The notes beneath the pieces are model-generated. The model searched no databases, was not told the DNA's origin, and worked only from the letters and a program-made list of their open reading frames with translations. Of a stretch of DNA of 64,000 bases, positions 1 to 11,116 are shown in pieces. The stretch lies in NCBI GenBank assembly GCA_026874595.1, contig CM049311.1, forward strand, positions 21,940,676 to 22,004,675. The letters run 5' to 3'. The position numbers and the translations under genes are program-made. Numbering within the stretch: the stretch's first letter is position 1; each line of letters opens with the position of its first letter. This DNA comes from Sipunculus nudus (Eukaryota > Annelida > Sipuncula > Golfingiida > Sipunculidae).

Positions 1-659
1 CGTCTTTCCCACCGATCGACAGCCCGTCCACTCCGCCCTCATATCCCATGATAATTAGAGTGGCACAAACGGCCGTTTCTGAGCAAGCCTCCATTTTGAT
101 ATTCGCCGAAAATAGGGCAAAAAATCGCTGCTTTGACGGCCCCCAGGGCCCATGCAACTATCGTTTTTCCAAGGTCACCTTGCATACCATTCCATACCTC
201 GCCTATCCCGCCTTCCCATCCAATAATAACTAGAGCGTCACAAAGAGACGTTTCAGAGCAGTGCGCCATTTGGATATTCGCCATGCAGTCTTCCCACACA
301 CCTCGCTATTCTGACCGCCGCAGGCCCGCTAACTATCGTTTCTTCGACGACATGTTGGGTATCAAGCCAAAGCCCACACCCCTGGCTGTCCGGCCCGATG
401 ATTATTAGAGCGGCACAAAACGTCGTTTAAGAGCAGCGGCCCGCCATTATCTCGAAAAGGCCAAAAATATTGGGAACATCGCTTATACGGCCCTCCACGG
501 GTCACAACCATCGATTTTTCAAGGTCGTCTTTCCCACCGATCGACAGCCCGTCCACTCCGCCCTCACATCCCATGATAATTAGAGCGGCACAAACGGCCG
601 TTTCAGAGCAGGCCTCCATTTTGATATTCGCCGAAAATAGGGCACAAATCGCTGCTTTG
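1..659 (+). repeat. 175-bp satellite in 525-bp trimer array
   Basis: The motif TTAGAG(C/T)GGCACAAA and its relatives recur with the TAGAG core at 56, 231, 406 and 581, which is exactly 175 bp each time. The 20 bases at position 1 recur at 526, so three diverged 175-bp monomers form a 525-bp higher-order unit. The array runs off the left edge and stops near 659, where AT-rich DNA starts. It is GC- and CpG-rich compared with its surroundings. Open frames run through it on both strands, but they follow the repeat and I do not treat them as genes. A related array lies at 38936-39605 in the opposite orientation. Confidence 0.9.
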
Positions 660-1485
660 TATTCTCATCACTGCTCACGACACATAACAAAACGCAAATC
701 ACCTTGCACGAGGCACCAATCACACAACAAAACATATTTAGCGAATAATATTTATTAAGAGAAGCCTCATTTCACCAAAATTCAAACACACACCTTTGCA
801 GTTTTTATAATTAATTTAAGTAATAATAAATTGAAAACATAACAACACACTAGCAGCAAGGTTGCCGATGACGAAAAAAAAACTTGTAAAACTTGCATAA
901 CCGGGAAACCTGGTTAAACGGTCCAAATGGCCGAAATCGCAAGTAAAAGGGCTTTGGGTCTCGAAGTAAGGTCGTATACAAGGATCGAGTTCGGCTCTCG
1001 AATGGCATGGCTGGGTCTCCGCTGCTGGGATCAGTGGAAGGAATGCGGGTTGCTTCTGGCTTTGTGGCTGTGGATGCTGTAGCTTTCTAACAAGGACAAC
1101 GGCCTAGGAGAGATGATGGCGCCCTCTACGGCTCCCTGCTTGGCTTGGTGTGGCACTGCGACTGTTGGCTCGGAGAACATGCATAAGGAGCGCACAGGGC
1201 TGAGGTCTTGACCGCAGCAACCTGTAGCTGCTCGATGAGCGTATACTTCTTTTGGTTGGATCGCTGGGCCAGCAAATACTTGGGTCATGACCCGTATGGA
1301 CGCGGCATCTAGCGCGATTTCTTTTGCGTGTGCTGTGTATATAACTACATCTACAGCCAAGGGTTCCAAGATCGAGACACATGCGTCAAACAGAGGAAAC
1401 AGCAGCTCCAGCTAACAACGTGTTTGACTCAGGCTAAATTCTGCAGCATTTGTGGTTAAATGATTTCCTAATTTTATTATTACAG
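660..1485. other. AT-rich spacer and GC-rich 960-1400 block
   Basis: From 660 to about 900 the DNA is A-rich with no motif I recognise. From 960 to 1400 it becomes GC-rich, and the minus strand stays open from 1369 to 1031 for 112 codons. That translation shows no domain I know and could be chance. The block could be a CpG-rich 5' region for the plus-strand gene fragment downstream, but nothing in the sequence proves it. Confidence 0.3.
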
Positions 1486-1503
1486 TGCCTGACATGTACG
1501 CAG
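1486..1503 (+). CDS. possible 18-nt micro-exon
   Basis: A TTATTATTACAG acceptor is followed after 18 nt by a GTATGT donor. Six codons are in a phase compatible with the next exon at 1828. It is so short that it may be coincidental. Confidence 0.2.
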
Positions 1504-1827
1504 GTATGTCAAATTGTTGTTAGAATTAAAATATTTACATGTAGATCAGTATCGTTTATGTTTAATGATCATTTGCTACACGATATATGTATCGTTAGGC
1601 CTAAAATATCTTAAAACGGTAGACGGTAAAACCTTTCTTTGAAAAGAAGGATAATGTAGGAGGGTAGGATAAGCCAATGGGGCCATATGGTAACGAAATA
1701 TTTAGATAAATTCTTTAAGTAATTATTTACTTTTCAGCTTTATAAACTTCTTTATTGTTATATGTCCATTCTATGATGACTGAAATGGCTTGAAATCATG
1801 ACTGGTTACCTTTTATATATTTAATAG

Positions 1828-1894
1828 GATACAGCAACGGCACGAGACATTGAAGCAACAGATGACATGCCCCACCCACATATAGTCATATTAG
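1828..1894 (+). CDS. exon of uncharacterised conserved gene (3' region)
   Basis: The exon lies between acceptor TTTAATAG and donor GTAAGA. It is 67 nt, opens in phase 0 and leaves one base for the next exon. The translation includes DDMPHPHIVIL. It is the first well-supported exon of a plus-strand gene whose 3' exons follow at 2241 and 2953. The pattern PH(I/L)V...VVVEGH...A...F...FN..YP matches, from memory, the C-terminal part of uncharacterised fish and invertebrate proteins sometimes named SAM-domain-containing-3-like. I cannot assign a function. The 5' part of the gene is not visible. Confidence 0.5.
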
Positions 1895-2240
1895 GTAAGA
1901 ACATAGTACTTTTGCAGAATGGATTTAATAACATTGCCTGTATTAATATACCAACGCCGTCAGGCCCTTTGATTTAGCTATAAAATGTACCCTTTGACTC
2001 ATTTTATGTTCCAAATACCATTTAATTACCACTACCAGTAGATATTTTTATTGTATAAAGGTACTAGAACAGGTGTTTAGTAATAATTTAATGTCAGATT
2101 TTGTTAAACGACAACTTAGTTTATTGAGATATAATATAAACAGAATACATTTTACATTTCAGTTTCAGAGTAAAGTTAGCTAGTTTCAAAGTAACTCTCA
2201 CTTTTAATTTAATTGAATAATTAATCCTCGTTTTTTGCAG

Positions 2241-2402
2241 TAGACCATCCCTTCAGTGAAAACTGCTTTGTTGTGGTAGAGGGACACCTCCTGGCTGCTG
2301 AAGAGGACTTCAGGAAGGCCGTGGCGGTGATGTTTGCTGCCTACTACTGTTTTAACCTGACTACCCAGAAAAGATGGGAGCCTCCTTGGAGTTCATGCAA
2401 AG
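2241..2402 (+). pseudogene. exon of the same gene, one frameshift
   Basis: Bounded by TTTTTTGCAG and GTAAAC, 162 nt. The first frame gives HPFSENCFVVVEGHLLAAEE and continues through MFAAYYCFNL. Near 2363 one base is missing (CTGACTACCC), and the conserved continuation YPEKMGASLEFMQR lies in the next frame. It joins phase-correctly to the exon at 2953. The break could be a mutation or a base-calling or assembly error. Confidence 0.55.
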
Positions 2403-2643
2403 GTAAACTACATTATTATTTATGTATTCCAACCAATACTTTTGAATATTCTCATGCAATATACTGAAACAAACTTTTATAGGATGGCAAATGCTGATAC
2501 AGTCAAGAATGTGATCTGCAGTATATATGCATCTGGTATATATGTAATTAGGTCTGCATGCTTAGCTGATGTGGGTTGGATTGCTGGTAGGTGTTGGTGT
2601 AAATGTTTTATCTGAAAAGATGTGTAAACTCAGGTCTGATGTG

Positions 2644-2645
<2 letters not shown>

Positions 2646-2695
<50 letters not shown>
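2646..2695. repeat. (TA)n microsatellite
   Basis: About 25 TA units in the intron between the second and third exons of the plus-strand gene. Confidence 0.95.
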
Positions 2696-2698
<3 letters not shown>

Positions 2699-2952
2699 TT
2701 CAGTATGAATGTCTCATCTTGTAAAATCATAAATACTACTGCCCCTTAGGAAAAGGTTTTGAAATAATTGTATCTACAGGTTGAAAGGTCAGAGCTGGAG
2801 GATACCAGTATATAAACATTTTAGCTCTTTCCTGTTGGTTATATCTGATTTATACCCGGGACAAGCTGGGGACAAAGCGCTGTCACTGACGCCAGTTTTC
2901 TGACCACGTTGATACTCTTGATATGTATAATTATTTTAACATATATTTTCAG

Positions 2953-3086
2953 GCTGTTTGTGGGGATAAATCCTGGAAGAGGAAGCAAAATTGAAAAAGG
3001 GGAAAAAAAGTATTCCTGCCATGAACAAAAAGGTGCAGCAAGCATGGAACCATTTGAAAGATTACAAGAATAAATGGCAAGTTTAA
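2953..3086 (+). pseudogene. terminal exon of the same gene, one frameshift
   Basis: The acceptor TATATTTTCAG is followed by LFVGINPGRGSKIEKG. A run of four G near 2999 then shifts the frame by +1, and KKSIPAMNKKVQQAW...KDYKNKWQV ends at TAA 3084-3086. The INPGRGSK...N.KV...W..L pattern is the usual C-terminus of this family. The two indels (this one and the one near 2363) cancel in net frame. The gene is convergent with the protease gene on the other strand, which ends at 4478. Confidence 0.55.
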
Positions 3087-3709
3087 ATGGACCCAGAAGG
3101 ATCTCCCTGGACTCAACATATATCTACAAGGCCAACATTGTGCTGACCTGTGTGAAATTAAATCATATAAATTCTGTAAATTGAATTTATGATTATTTTG
3201 CATACAAGTATATACTAATTTGCTTTATTGGTTTAATTGATATATTATGGGTTTTTTTTCTGATAAATCGAAAAGTAAATTAAAATATTTCATTCGGGTT
3301 CCAGAATTTGATTAAGTATTAAATTATGTTCTTACGAAGTCATGGGTTAAATTACTTTGACATGTTCCAGTATTTTCTTAAAGGCTTAAAGCCTGACTAT
3401 ATTTAACAAAGTGTAATTGAAACATTGATTGAATGAATATTTCTTAAATGAAATAAATTGTTTTTATTTTACATTGGTTTTTTTCTTGTTTTCACGCTTA
3501 ATCAACTTTCCCCGCAGCTTCACAGCTTTCCAGCATCAACATCAACAAGAAAATATATGCCATTTAATGGAAGATTGCAGTAATAATCTCCAACTGACCC
3601 TCCCTGTCCATATTTAAACATTCTTGTTGAAATACAGTATATTATCTGTAATTTCACATTACTAATATGTGAAATTATTTGTCATGAATGAATACAACAC
3701 TGTATGTCA

Positions 3710-4075
3710 ACATGCAAAAAAAACGATGCATTTAAAATTATACATCATTGTATGTTAAACTACACAACAATGTATATAAAATAACACAACATTTCACATT
3801 AATTTACACAACAATGCATATTAAATGACACAACATAGTACATTCATTTACACAACAATGCATATAAAATAACACAACATTGCTCATTGATAAACACGAC
3901 AATGCATATAAAATTACACAACATTGCACAATAATTTTCACAACATTGCGATATATATTACACAACATTGCGAATTATATTACACAACATTGCACATTAA
4001 TTTACACAACAATGCATATACAATTACACAACATTGCAAATTACATGCCACTGTAATTTTACAGAACATTGTACT
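3710..4075. repeat. 22-bp minisatellite
   Basis: Imperfect copies of TTACACAACATTGCATATAA. Successive CACAAC cores fall at 3763, 3785, 3807 and 3829, a strict 22-bp period. Every second unit tends to carry AATGCATATAAA and the alternate one ATTGCACATTAA, so a 44-bp dimer structure is likely. It lies in the gap between the two convergent genes. Confidence 0.85.
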
Positions 4076-4477
4076 GGCACCCGTGCTGCCATAACATTGT
4101 TGTGTAAAATTACAGTCAATTTATAACGGTGTACCTAAAGGCACATGTCTGGCCTGATGTATATTGACCTTGATTGTTCTACAATTTAATATTTTTTTTC
4201 ATTTATCAAATCATATCAGGCAATATACTGGTATTTTGCATAGATTATATTTGCTAATTTTGTCATGTCACAAGATTTCCCTTGTGATGTTATTGTCTCA
4301 TCTTGTCATGCCATATTTCTGTCATTTTGGATATTTCCTGCGAATATCAGGGCATATGAATGGGTTACTTTTATCGAGTGAAATCATGCTTGGATGTTTC
4401 TGGTGCCTGGCATTTATCATTCACGTACTCATATGTTTCTCCGGTTTTAATCATGGCCAAAAAAATCAAGCACTCCC

Positions 4478-4513
4478 TCAAGAGGACAAAATCAACATGC
4501 TTGTGCGGCCATC
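4478..4513 (-). CDS. fusion gene, terminal exon 20
   Basis: Acceptor TTTTCTTTTCAG, then 11 codons (DGRTSMLILSS) and TGA at 4480-4478. It opens in phase 0, matching the end of the previous exon. It provides the C-terminus, which lies a short way beyond the Ulp1 catalytic Cys. Confidence 0.65.
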   Translation of the reverse strand, partial: DGRTSMLILSS

Positions 4514-4883
4514 CTGAAAAGAAAATATATAGATAGATAGAAACAATTATTTGCCAGTATATATATATCTGTATGTATTTTTAAACTATGCAAGTTTACT
4601 GCACTGTTACTATTTTTTGTTTCCTGAATGGGTTGTATAAATTGTTATCGTCATTATGAAAATAAAAAAAACGTGTACAATCGTGTGTTAATTTGTAAAT
4701 TAATTCAACATTGCTGTAACTGTTATAACACAATAGACCACATTGTAATGAACTATTTCAGTTTCGTTTTACATGCAGCCCCTTGTAGATATTAGTCCAT
4801 ATAGATTTCCGGAAATATTGTGTTAATAACTGTAAATGTATCTGTATATATGGTTGTTATGCAACTTAAACAGGTTTACCTAC

Positions 4884-4949
4884 CCGTGCTTCTCGAATAT
4901 CTGTAGCAGTTCTAGTTGAGTACATCCTTTTACAGTGGATCTCGGTGCC
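4884..4949 (-). CDS. fusion gene exon 19 (post-C48 tail)
   Basis: 66 nt between acceptor GGATTTTCAG and donor GTAGGT, phase 0 at both ends. It encodes GTEIHCKRMYSTRTATDIRE plus two residues. The basic, polar character fits the C-terminal helix region after a Ulp1 core. Confidence 0.65.
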
Positions 4950-5001
4950 CTGAAAATCCTGGAATGAATGTTGATAAAACCCATATAGTTATAATGTTTG
5001 C

Positions 5002-5035
<34 letters not shown>

Positions 5036-5700
5036 TTGTGAAAGAATAATAACACATTATTATAACACAATAATAACACATTAATAACACATTATTATTG
5101 AAACTTTCCCATCCCCGATTGAAACTCGTTGTTGATTGCACCCTATTTTTACCGACTTATCTACAACATTAAAAATTGTGGTATCGCCTGGTAACTTGTA
5201 ATGTCTTCGGTGCTAAATGTGAATTGTGCTATATCTTGGGTTTCCTATACATAATGGGAAACCAAAATGTATTATATATGGATAGTTTATGTGCTGTGGA
5301 GGTGCACCAATAACATTTTGTGATCATTAATCCATGCATGCATTGGGTTCTCGTATTTGACATAAACAGTTGCAAAATCGATATAATAGATTAATTGTCA
5401 ATGCCCTAATAAAAATAAGTTATATAAATTATCATTTAATATCCATATTTTTACCTTATTTTATATGAAATATGTCAAAGGATCACAAAGTAAACCCAAT
5501 TATGAGAATGCTTAGTATTTACAAGCGTCATCATAATGTTCATTGTTCTACACAAACCGAGCGCTGACTGTACGTTTGACTTCCCTCCAATTTATCAACC
5601 ATGAACACTTAGCTACATTGAAATATGTTTTGCTATTTGACAATAGGCCTTGTTACACAAGCCTAAAATGACATTTGAACAGGTGGTGAAAATGCCTTAC

Positions 5701-5761
5701 AAAACAGATCATCGCGCCGCAGCTGTTGCCATCTTCTTGTTGAATGTAAGAAGTAAGCGGC
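5701..5761 (-). CDS. fusion gene exon 18: Ulp1 catalytic Gln and Cys
   Basis: 61 nt, with an acceptor ending in CCAG and donor GTAAGG. The exon encodes PLTSYIQQEDGNSCGAMICF. QEDGNSCG is the peptidase C48 motif Q-x-(N/D)-G-x-x-C-G, which supplies the oxyanion Gln and the nucleophile Cys. One leading base completes the Arg codon begun in the exon at 6633. The exon is open with no defects. Confidence 0.85.
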
Positions 5762-6632
5762 CTGGTCCAAGAATTGTCCAGAACGATTGCGTCCGAGGGA
5801 TGTTAAGTATTCCTTGTCCTCATGAAATCCCTAAGATTTAAATGAAAGAAAAACGTTTGTTTAACTAATATTGGAGACATAGAGCAATAAAAAAAATTCA
5901 TATCCAAATTTTACATGACAAATGTTTACACCTCGGCAACCACCAATAGAAGTGGTTGAAAACTCTGGGATGATACATCTCGAAAACGTTCAGTAAGCAA
6001 GCGAGAATACGCAACTTTACTATGACAGGGGCGGATTTATGATTTCGAAAATAATTGGTTCAACCCGAAAATAATAACCTAAAAAATTTCCCGCGTGCAC
6101 ATGTGATGGACACCAACGACACAAAATTAAAATGAGGTTGCAGCGATTGAAAAAATTCTCCGACCCCCTCCCCGATTCCGACCCCCCCACACACACACAT
6201 ATAATCCACTCATAACCGATGACAATCACAGAGCAAAAACCTCTGTCCTGCTAATCTTTGTCATGTTCGGAGAGATTTGAATCTACAAAGTTTACACCTT
6301 AGTAATGCATTATGTAATGTATTGTATTAATATCCTTACAATATCGTCATGTTACAAAATCATATGTGAAATATGCCATAGTAAGAGAAAATGTGAATAC
6401 AATAGCACCATGTAAAATGTTGTATGTAATCGATATATGCGCATAAATAACAATTTATGTACAATTTAAATCGACCGTAAATTGCCATAGAAAACGTATA
6501 CGGTGCTTATGATGTCATATAGAGGGAATCTTGTGCAAGATGTAAGGCCTTGCAAACTTCAGCTATTGCACATATATTCCTCCTTTTTCTATTTGACAAT
6601 AAGCTGTGAAAAACGAACGAATCAAATATTAC

Positions 6633-6721
6633 CTTGTTCTCTGTTCAATCCATCTTGGCACTGTGGTGCATTCGGTCGAAGGGTCAAGGTACCACATTCC
6701 CTTGCTTTTCAGGTCAAGAAT
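6633..6721 (-). CDS. fusion gene exon 17: Ulp1 catalytic Asp
   Basis: 89 nt from acceptor TTTTGGAACAG to donor GTAATA. It encodes ILDLKSKGMWYLDPSTECTT and continues to WIEQRTR. The Asp of WYLDPS sits 17 residues after the His-Trp of the preceding exon, as expected for the second triad residue of C48 peptidases. It ends on two bases, matching the one-base opening of the next exon. Confidence 0.8.
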
Positions 6722-6778
6722 CTGTTCCAAAATCGAACGGTAAATGTCAATAATTTTGTTATTCTCTCTCTCTCTCTT

Positions 6779-6780
<2 letters not shown>

Positions 6781-6829
<49 letters not shown>
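6781..6829. repeat. (TA)n microsatellite
   Basis: A long TA tract preceded by a short CT tract, just upstream of exon 17 in its intron. Confidence 0.95.
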
Positions 6830-6831
<2 letters not shown>

Positions 6832-7114
6832 ATATATATATATTTATATATTTATATATTTATATATATTTGCAGTTTCAAACAGCCTATGTCTGGAATA
6901 TTCGTGTTTTATAAATAAGCAAACGACGTAATGTCAAACATTTGTTGCTGGTATAGTACGGTATTGTACTATTTTGAGCCATAAGCAAATTAAGATTTTC
7001 TGTCATATTGAAATATATAAATATATATTGTCGCTCAAAAAGAATATGCGTTAAAGAAAAGTGTATATATGAAAAGTGTTAAGGTGATTCATAAAGTGAT
7101 ATTTGTATTCTTAC

Positions 7115-7168
7115 CAGGATTGTCCAGTGTTCATTACCCTCGTTGACTGGAATAAAAAATCTTGTTGG
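7115..7168 (-). CDS. fusion gene exon 16: Ulp1 catalytic His
   Basis: 54 nt encoding PTRFFIPVNEGNEHWTIL. The segment FIPVNEGNEHW matches the Ulp1/SENP signature in which the triad His precedes Trp. The acceptor is AAAG, chosen because the stronger upstream ATAG at about 7189 would bring in an immediate stop in this frame. The donor is GTAAGA. Phase 0 at both ends. Confidence 0.75.
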
Positions 7169-7704
7169 CTTTGGAGAATTTCATCTATAAAAGAAACAAT
7201 ATCCACGCATAGACAGAATTGTATATTAAACATTTCACGTGAAACTGGAGGTATGAATAATGCAGCACCTCTACCGATAGAATGCCTAAGCGAGCGATAT
7301 ATATGAAAAAGGTAAATATTAGGTAGTATCAACATGGTCATTAAGTTGTGCTTTATATGATAAAAATCAACACCAAATTACCCCAAAAGACATTATTCAC
7401 ATTGAGACAAGGAGAAATAGGGGTTATTCCCGTATATAATGTTACACATAAGTGTTGGAAGCTAGGGAAACTGGTTATACCCCGGTTGATGACGAATGAC
7501 GACAGGTTTAGGACTGCCCGATTCGTCTGTAATTAAGATACACACACACATATATATATATATATATAATATGTTTGAGTAAGAACGTTCGTTATTTAAG
7601 AAGAATTAGTCTACAAAACATAAAATTACTGTTACAAATAAATATAGTGTTCTGTTCACGAAATTATAATTATGATATTCCTAGGCATACACACACCCGT
7701 GTTT

Positions 7705-7736
<32 letters not shown>

Positions 7737-7890
7737 GTATGTAAAATATGTTTAAATATGTTTTATAAGTACACAAGCATTACCTGTTACAATCATTTGC
7801 ATGCGACAGCGCATTAATTCAATGACTGAGGCAAGAGACCCGTGTACTGGTTGACGGGTACTAAAAAAATAGACTGAATGAAATGTTTAC

Positions 7891-7926
7891 CTGTTCCATT
7901 AATGTGTCCAAGAAACTGTTTATGAT
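7891..7926 (-). CDS. fusion gene exon 15
   Basis: A 36-nt exon between CTTTTTTTAG and GTAAAC, phase 0, encoding IINSFLDTLMEQ. With the preceding exon it forms W-F-N-D-V-I-I-N-S-F-L, the Ulp1 W-L-x-D-x-x-I-N-x-x-L helix that contacts the ubiquitin-like substrate. Confidence 0.8.
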
Positions 7927-8429
7927 CTAAAAAAAGAAAATTTACGGAATGAATACTATACAAGGCAAAAATAGACATACGCCAAAACATTACTCTTTTT
8001 ATTTTAATAAATACTGATTTTATTTAATGCTCGTGTGTACTATTTTAATGCTAACGTGGTCCCACATTTAATGTCAATTAATTACCCGTATACTTGTCTT
8101 AAAATTATTGAGGATGTTATAATTGACAGTGTAATATTGAGTACCATAAATTTATCTGGTAGTAACTTTTGTTGGTATTTCAAAACAATTAAAACAGGGA
8201 CAATGAGGTGAAAAATATGTCAGCGCGTAGATGACATTACTTGTTGATAAAAATGCTAATTGGGCGTTCAAGCTCTCACGTGACCGTAACAGAATGATAT
8301 CATGATAAAAATGTTATCTGAGTATATGCTGTTGGTAAATGGTAAGGGTGGACAAAGTGTGTAGACTTATGAAAGACACGTCTCCACCCTGATTGTGGCG
8401 AAGGCTTACACATTTGATGCCACACTTAC

Positions 8430-8603
8430 AACATCATTGAACCATACTCGTTTGAACGAACCGGGGGCCTCATTCAAAATTCCAATCATTTCTTCGTCCA
8501 GTGAGACGTTCAGCCGATGTATGTCGATGCCTCTCATCACTTGACCGTTAACGACGCAAACTTGATGTTCGTCGGGCTGGACACTCGCAAATAGTGTTCG
8601 TCC
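8430..8603 (-). CDS. fusion gene exon 14: start of Ulp1 domain
   Basis: 174 nt (58 codons), acceptor GATATCAG and donor GTAAGT, phase 0 at both ends. The beginning GRTLFASVQPDEHQVCVVNG is unassigned. The end VWFND is the start of the Ulp1 substrate-binding helix. No stop or indel is seen. Confidence 0.8.
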
Positions 8604-8873
8604 CTGATATCGAAGAAAAATAAATTTGTGAGTGTACAGCTTTTCAGCATACTAATGCTTAAAATTAACACGCCTTATGCTTCATTGTAGTTAAATTTTG
8701 GTCGCGTTTCTCTATTTTTACCCCTTATTATTGGTATATATAAGCACATATCACCTGATGAAGACTCTTAAATGACAGGAATGAAAATATTTTACCTATG
8801 TACTCCTAAGTCATAAAACGGTTATACTTCTATTTCAGGAAATGGAATTATGAATAATTCTTGGTGAACGTAC

Positions 8874-8927
8874 CCAGTCTTTCACTTCCTGTGGTTGATT
8901 CAGGATCATTTCAGTTGTCGGCATTAC
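8874..8927 (-). CDS. fusion gene exon 13 (linker)
   Basis: 54 nt, acceptor TTGGTCAG, donor GTACGT, phase 0. It encodes VMPTTEMILNQPQEVKDW, a polar linker between the 20-residue repeat exons and the Ulp1 domain. Confidence 0.65.
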
Positions 8928-10587
8928 CTGACCAAGTATACATGAAAATAATAACAAATGCACGCTAATTAAATTAAAAAAAGGCATATAATGAATATAC
9001 ATGTACTATAACAAAAATTATTAGTAGTCCATGTCTTAGAAATTTGGCAAATATAACCAGGCTTGAGGTAGCAGGTGTAATAAATCATATACACACTAAT
9101 AAAGCTGGCTATTGGCAGATTTGGGATTTGTTTGATACTCAATAAGTATAATGCATTTGGTGATGAATAATACCTGCTATGAAAAAGAAGATATCCCGCA
9201 TAATCAAATGTTGCTATTATTCTGATTATCATGTACACATTTTTTCTGACATTTCGGTGCATGATCCTGTCGTCTAAAGTATAAGCGTCTTTTCGTTTGT
9301 CTCACTAGCAAGTTCAACTAGTGCCAATGTCGTATGTCATCGTGTTTGAGCAGTATCCCAGCAGAAGATCATACTTCTTTGTGGTTGAAAAGAATTTCCG
9401 TAAACCAATACACGACAATAAGTTTGTTACCTTAAATATGTAATAACTTTCAATCCTGCACTAGAGTTTCTGAACAGCGTGGCATGTGTTTTTTCGATAA
9501 ACATATGAAAAAAATCCAGATTAAAAAAAAATATAACGATTTTGTCTCCTGTTGCTGATAACATCGAATGACAGCAGTTGAGTCATTTTTCTCGACTGTC
9601 ATCTCATTTTAGATTCTGAAACTTTGTATGTTTATTGATAATGACTAGTTCCTGCCGTTCCTGAACACTGTTGGCGCAATCTATATTATTTCAATGTTTA
9701 AGAGTTTTGTACTTTATTTTGAGACTTATGCAATAGCGCGTAAGTAAAACAATACTATCACTTTGCACGTGTGTTTTAACGAAGTGTCCTGAAACCTTGT
9801 GCATTATTTTGGCCGCGCTTGCGTAAGAGGTAGCCCTATAGAAATAACCTCTGTCTGTCTGTTAGTATGTATGTCTGGTTTTCTGTCTGTCTGTCCACCT
9901 GTTCGTCTCTCTGTATGTCCATCAATTTGTTTCTTGATGATAAATCCAGTGTGGATGGATAAGTGGATTGCAAACTCGACCTGTATTTTACCAAGTAACT
10001 CAAGAACTCTACTCATTTATGAAACAAAATGTCAATGTTCAAGGACACTTACCAATTATTTAGAGATATTGGGTATGCATTATAAGCCAAAATTCTTAGC
10101 TAAAACTGTCCATCTTGCAAATACAAGAGCGCCTGCCAATCGGAAAAGTTTCTGATATATATAGTGCGTCGCAATATTAAAGGTTAATGTCACAGGGGCC
10201 ATCTGTCCGCATATTTGTTTTGGATGATATGTATAGTTTGGATTGACTAATTGGTTTCAAACTATGCACTTATATAGCCGACCGACACACTATGAAACCT
10301 GTAGACTTTCTGGTCATGAGTTCAAATGTCACGTTTACTTGACCCATTCACTGTTGATGCATTTCTTACCAAAAATCTGCTCAAAAGCCTTTCGTCTAAT
10401 ACCTATAAGCGACCTATATGGTAGATCCAGGGTCAAAGGCACAGAGGGTCATGGGTCAAGTTCAAAGTGGTCATCTGTCCACATATCTGTACTTGAGTTA
10501 GCACTTTGGATTACAGATATTGTTCACAAGCTTGATTTATACATGGCAAATCAATAAATTATTAACCCTTTTTATTTTGGTTTCATG

Positions 10588-10606
10588 AGGTCAAAGGTCA
10601 AGGTCA
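10588..10606 (+). promoter_or_regulatory. three clustered AGGTCA half-sites
   Basis: AGGTCA at 10588-10593, 10595-10600 and 10601-10606 gives a DR1 followed by a DR0, the arrangement bound by nuclear receptors. It lies in an intron, inside a stretch (10190-10620) full of GGTCA(A/T) phrases typical of molluscan dispersed repeats, so it may be repeat-borne and have no function. Confidence 0.3.
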
Positions 10607-10823
10607 CAAGTTGGTTGTCTTTATTCATTTAAATCATGATTTTGTGTGGGTCACATGGTCAAATTCGCGATTGCTGATTGCTTTTGATGTTATAAAAATA
10701 TTATCATAATCAATTTAATTTTATCGCAGAGACATCCATTTCCCTTTTTTACAAGTTGAAATGAAATACGAGAAGCGTCTCCGCAATTCATATTCATATA
10801 TTTTTATGTAGATTCATACCTAC

Positions 10824-10883
10824 TGGTTGTTCAGATTGTGGTACACCTTCCAAATGGACCTCACTGGCACCTTCTACTGGCTC
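10824..10883 (-). CDS. fusion gene exon 12 (20-residue repeat exon)
   Basis: Exactly 60 nt, acceptor CCTTTTCAG, donor GTAGGT, phase 0. It encodes EPVEGASEVHLEGVPQSEQP. Its length, phase and E/P-rich ending match the exons at 13440 and 13876, which suggests exon duplication. Confidence 0.7.
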
Positions 10884-11116
10884 CTGAAAAGGTAAATTAT
10901 AAAATTCCGACTCTAACGCATAGGAAAACCTTAAAGCCCAGGTAGCTATGCATGTTGCAATCTTATCTATCTGCTAATGGTCACAGAACTCTATACACGA
11001 CGAAACACAGCTGAAAAGCATAATCCATCCCTTTTTAATTATTTGACATTATGTGCATTAATCTTAACATTTTATATAATTGTTATATATTGGAAATGTT
11101 ATAATAATTTTATTAT

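Noticed and set aside
39-758. Several overlapping open frames on both strands at the left edge
   Set aside because: They follow the 175-bp satellite and recur in the inverted array, so they reflect repeat composition, not genes.
5650-5841. 63-codon plus-strand frame
   Set aside because: It is the antisense shadow of the exon with the Ulp1 catalytic Cys.
6503-6829. 108-codon plus-strand frame
   Set aside because: It overlaps the well-supported minus-strand Ulp1 exon and ends in a TA-repeat Ile-Tyr run.
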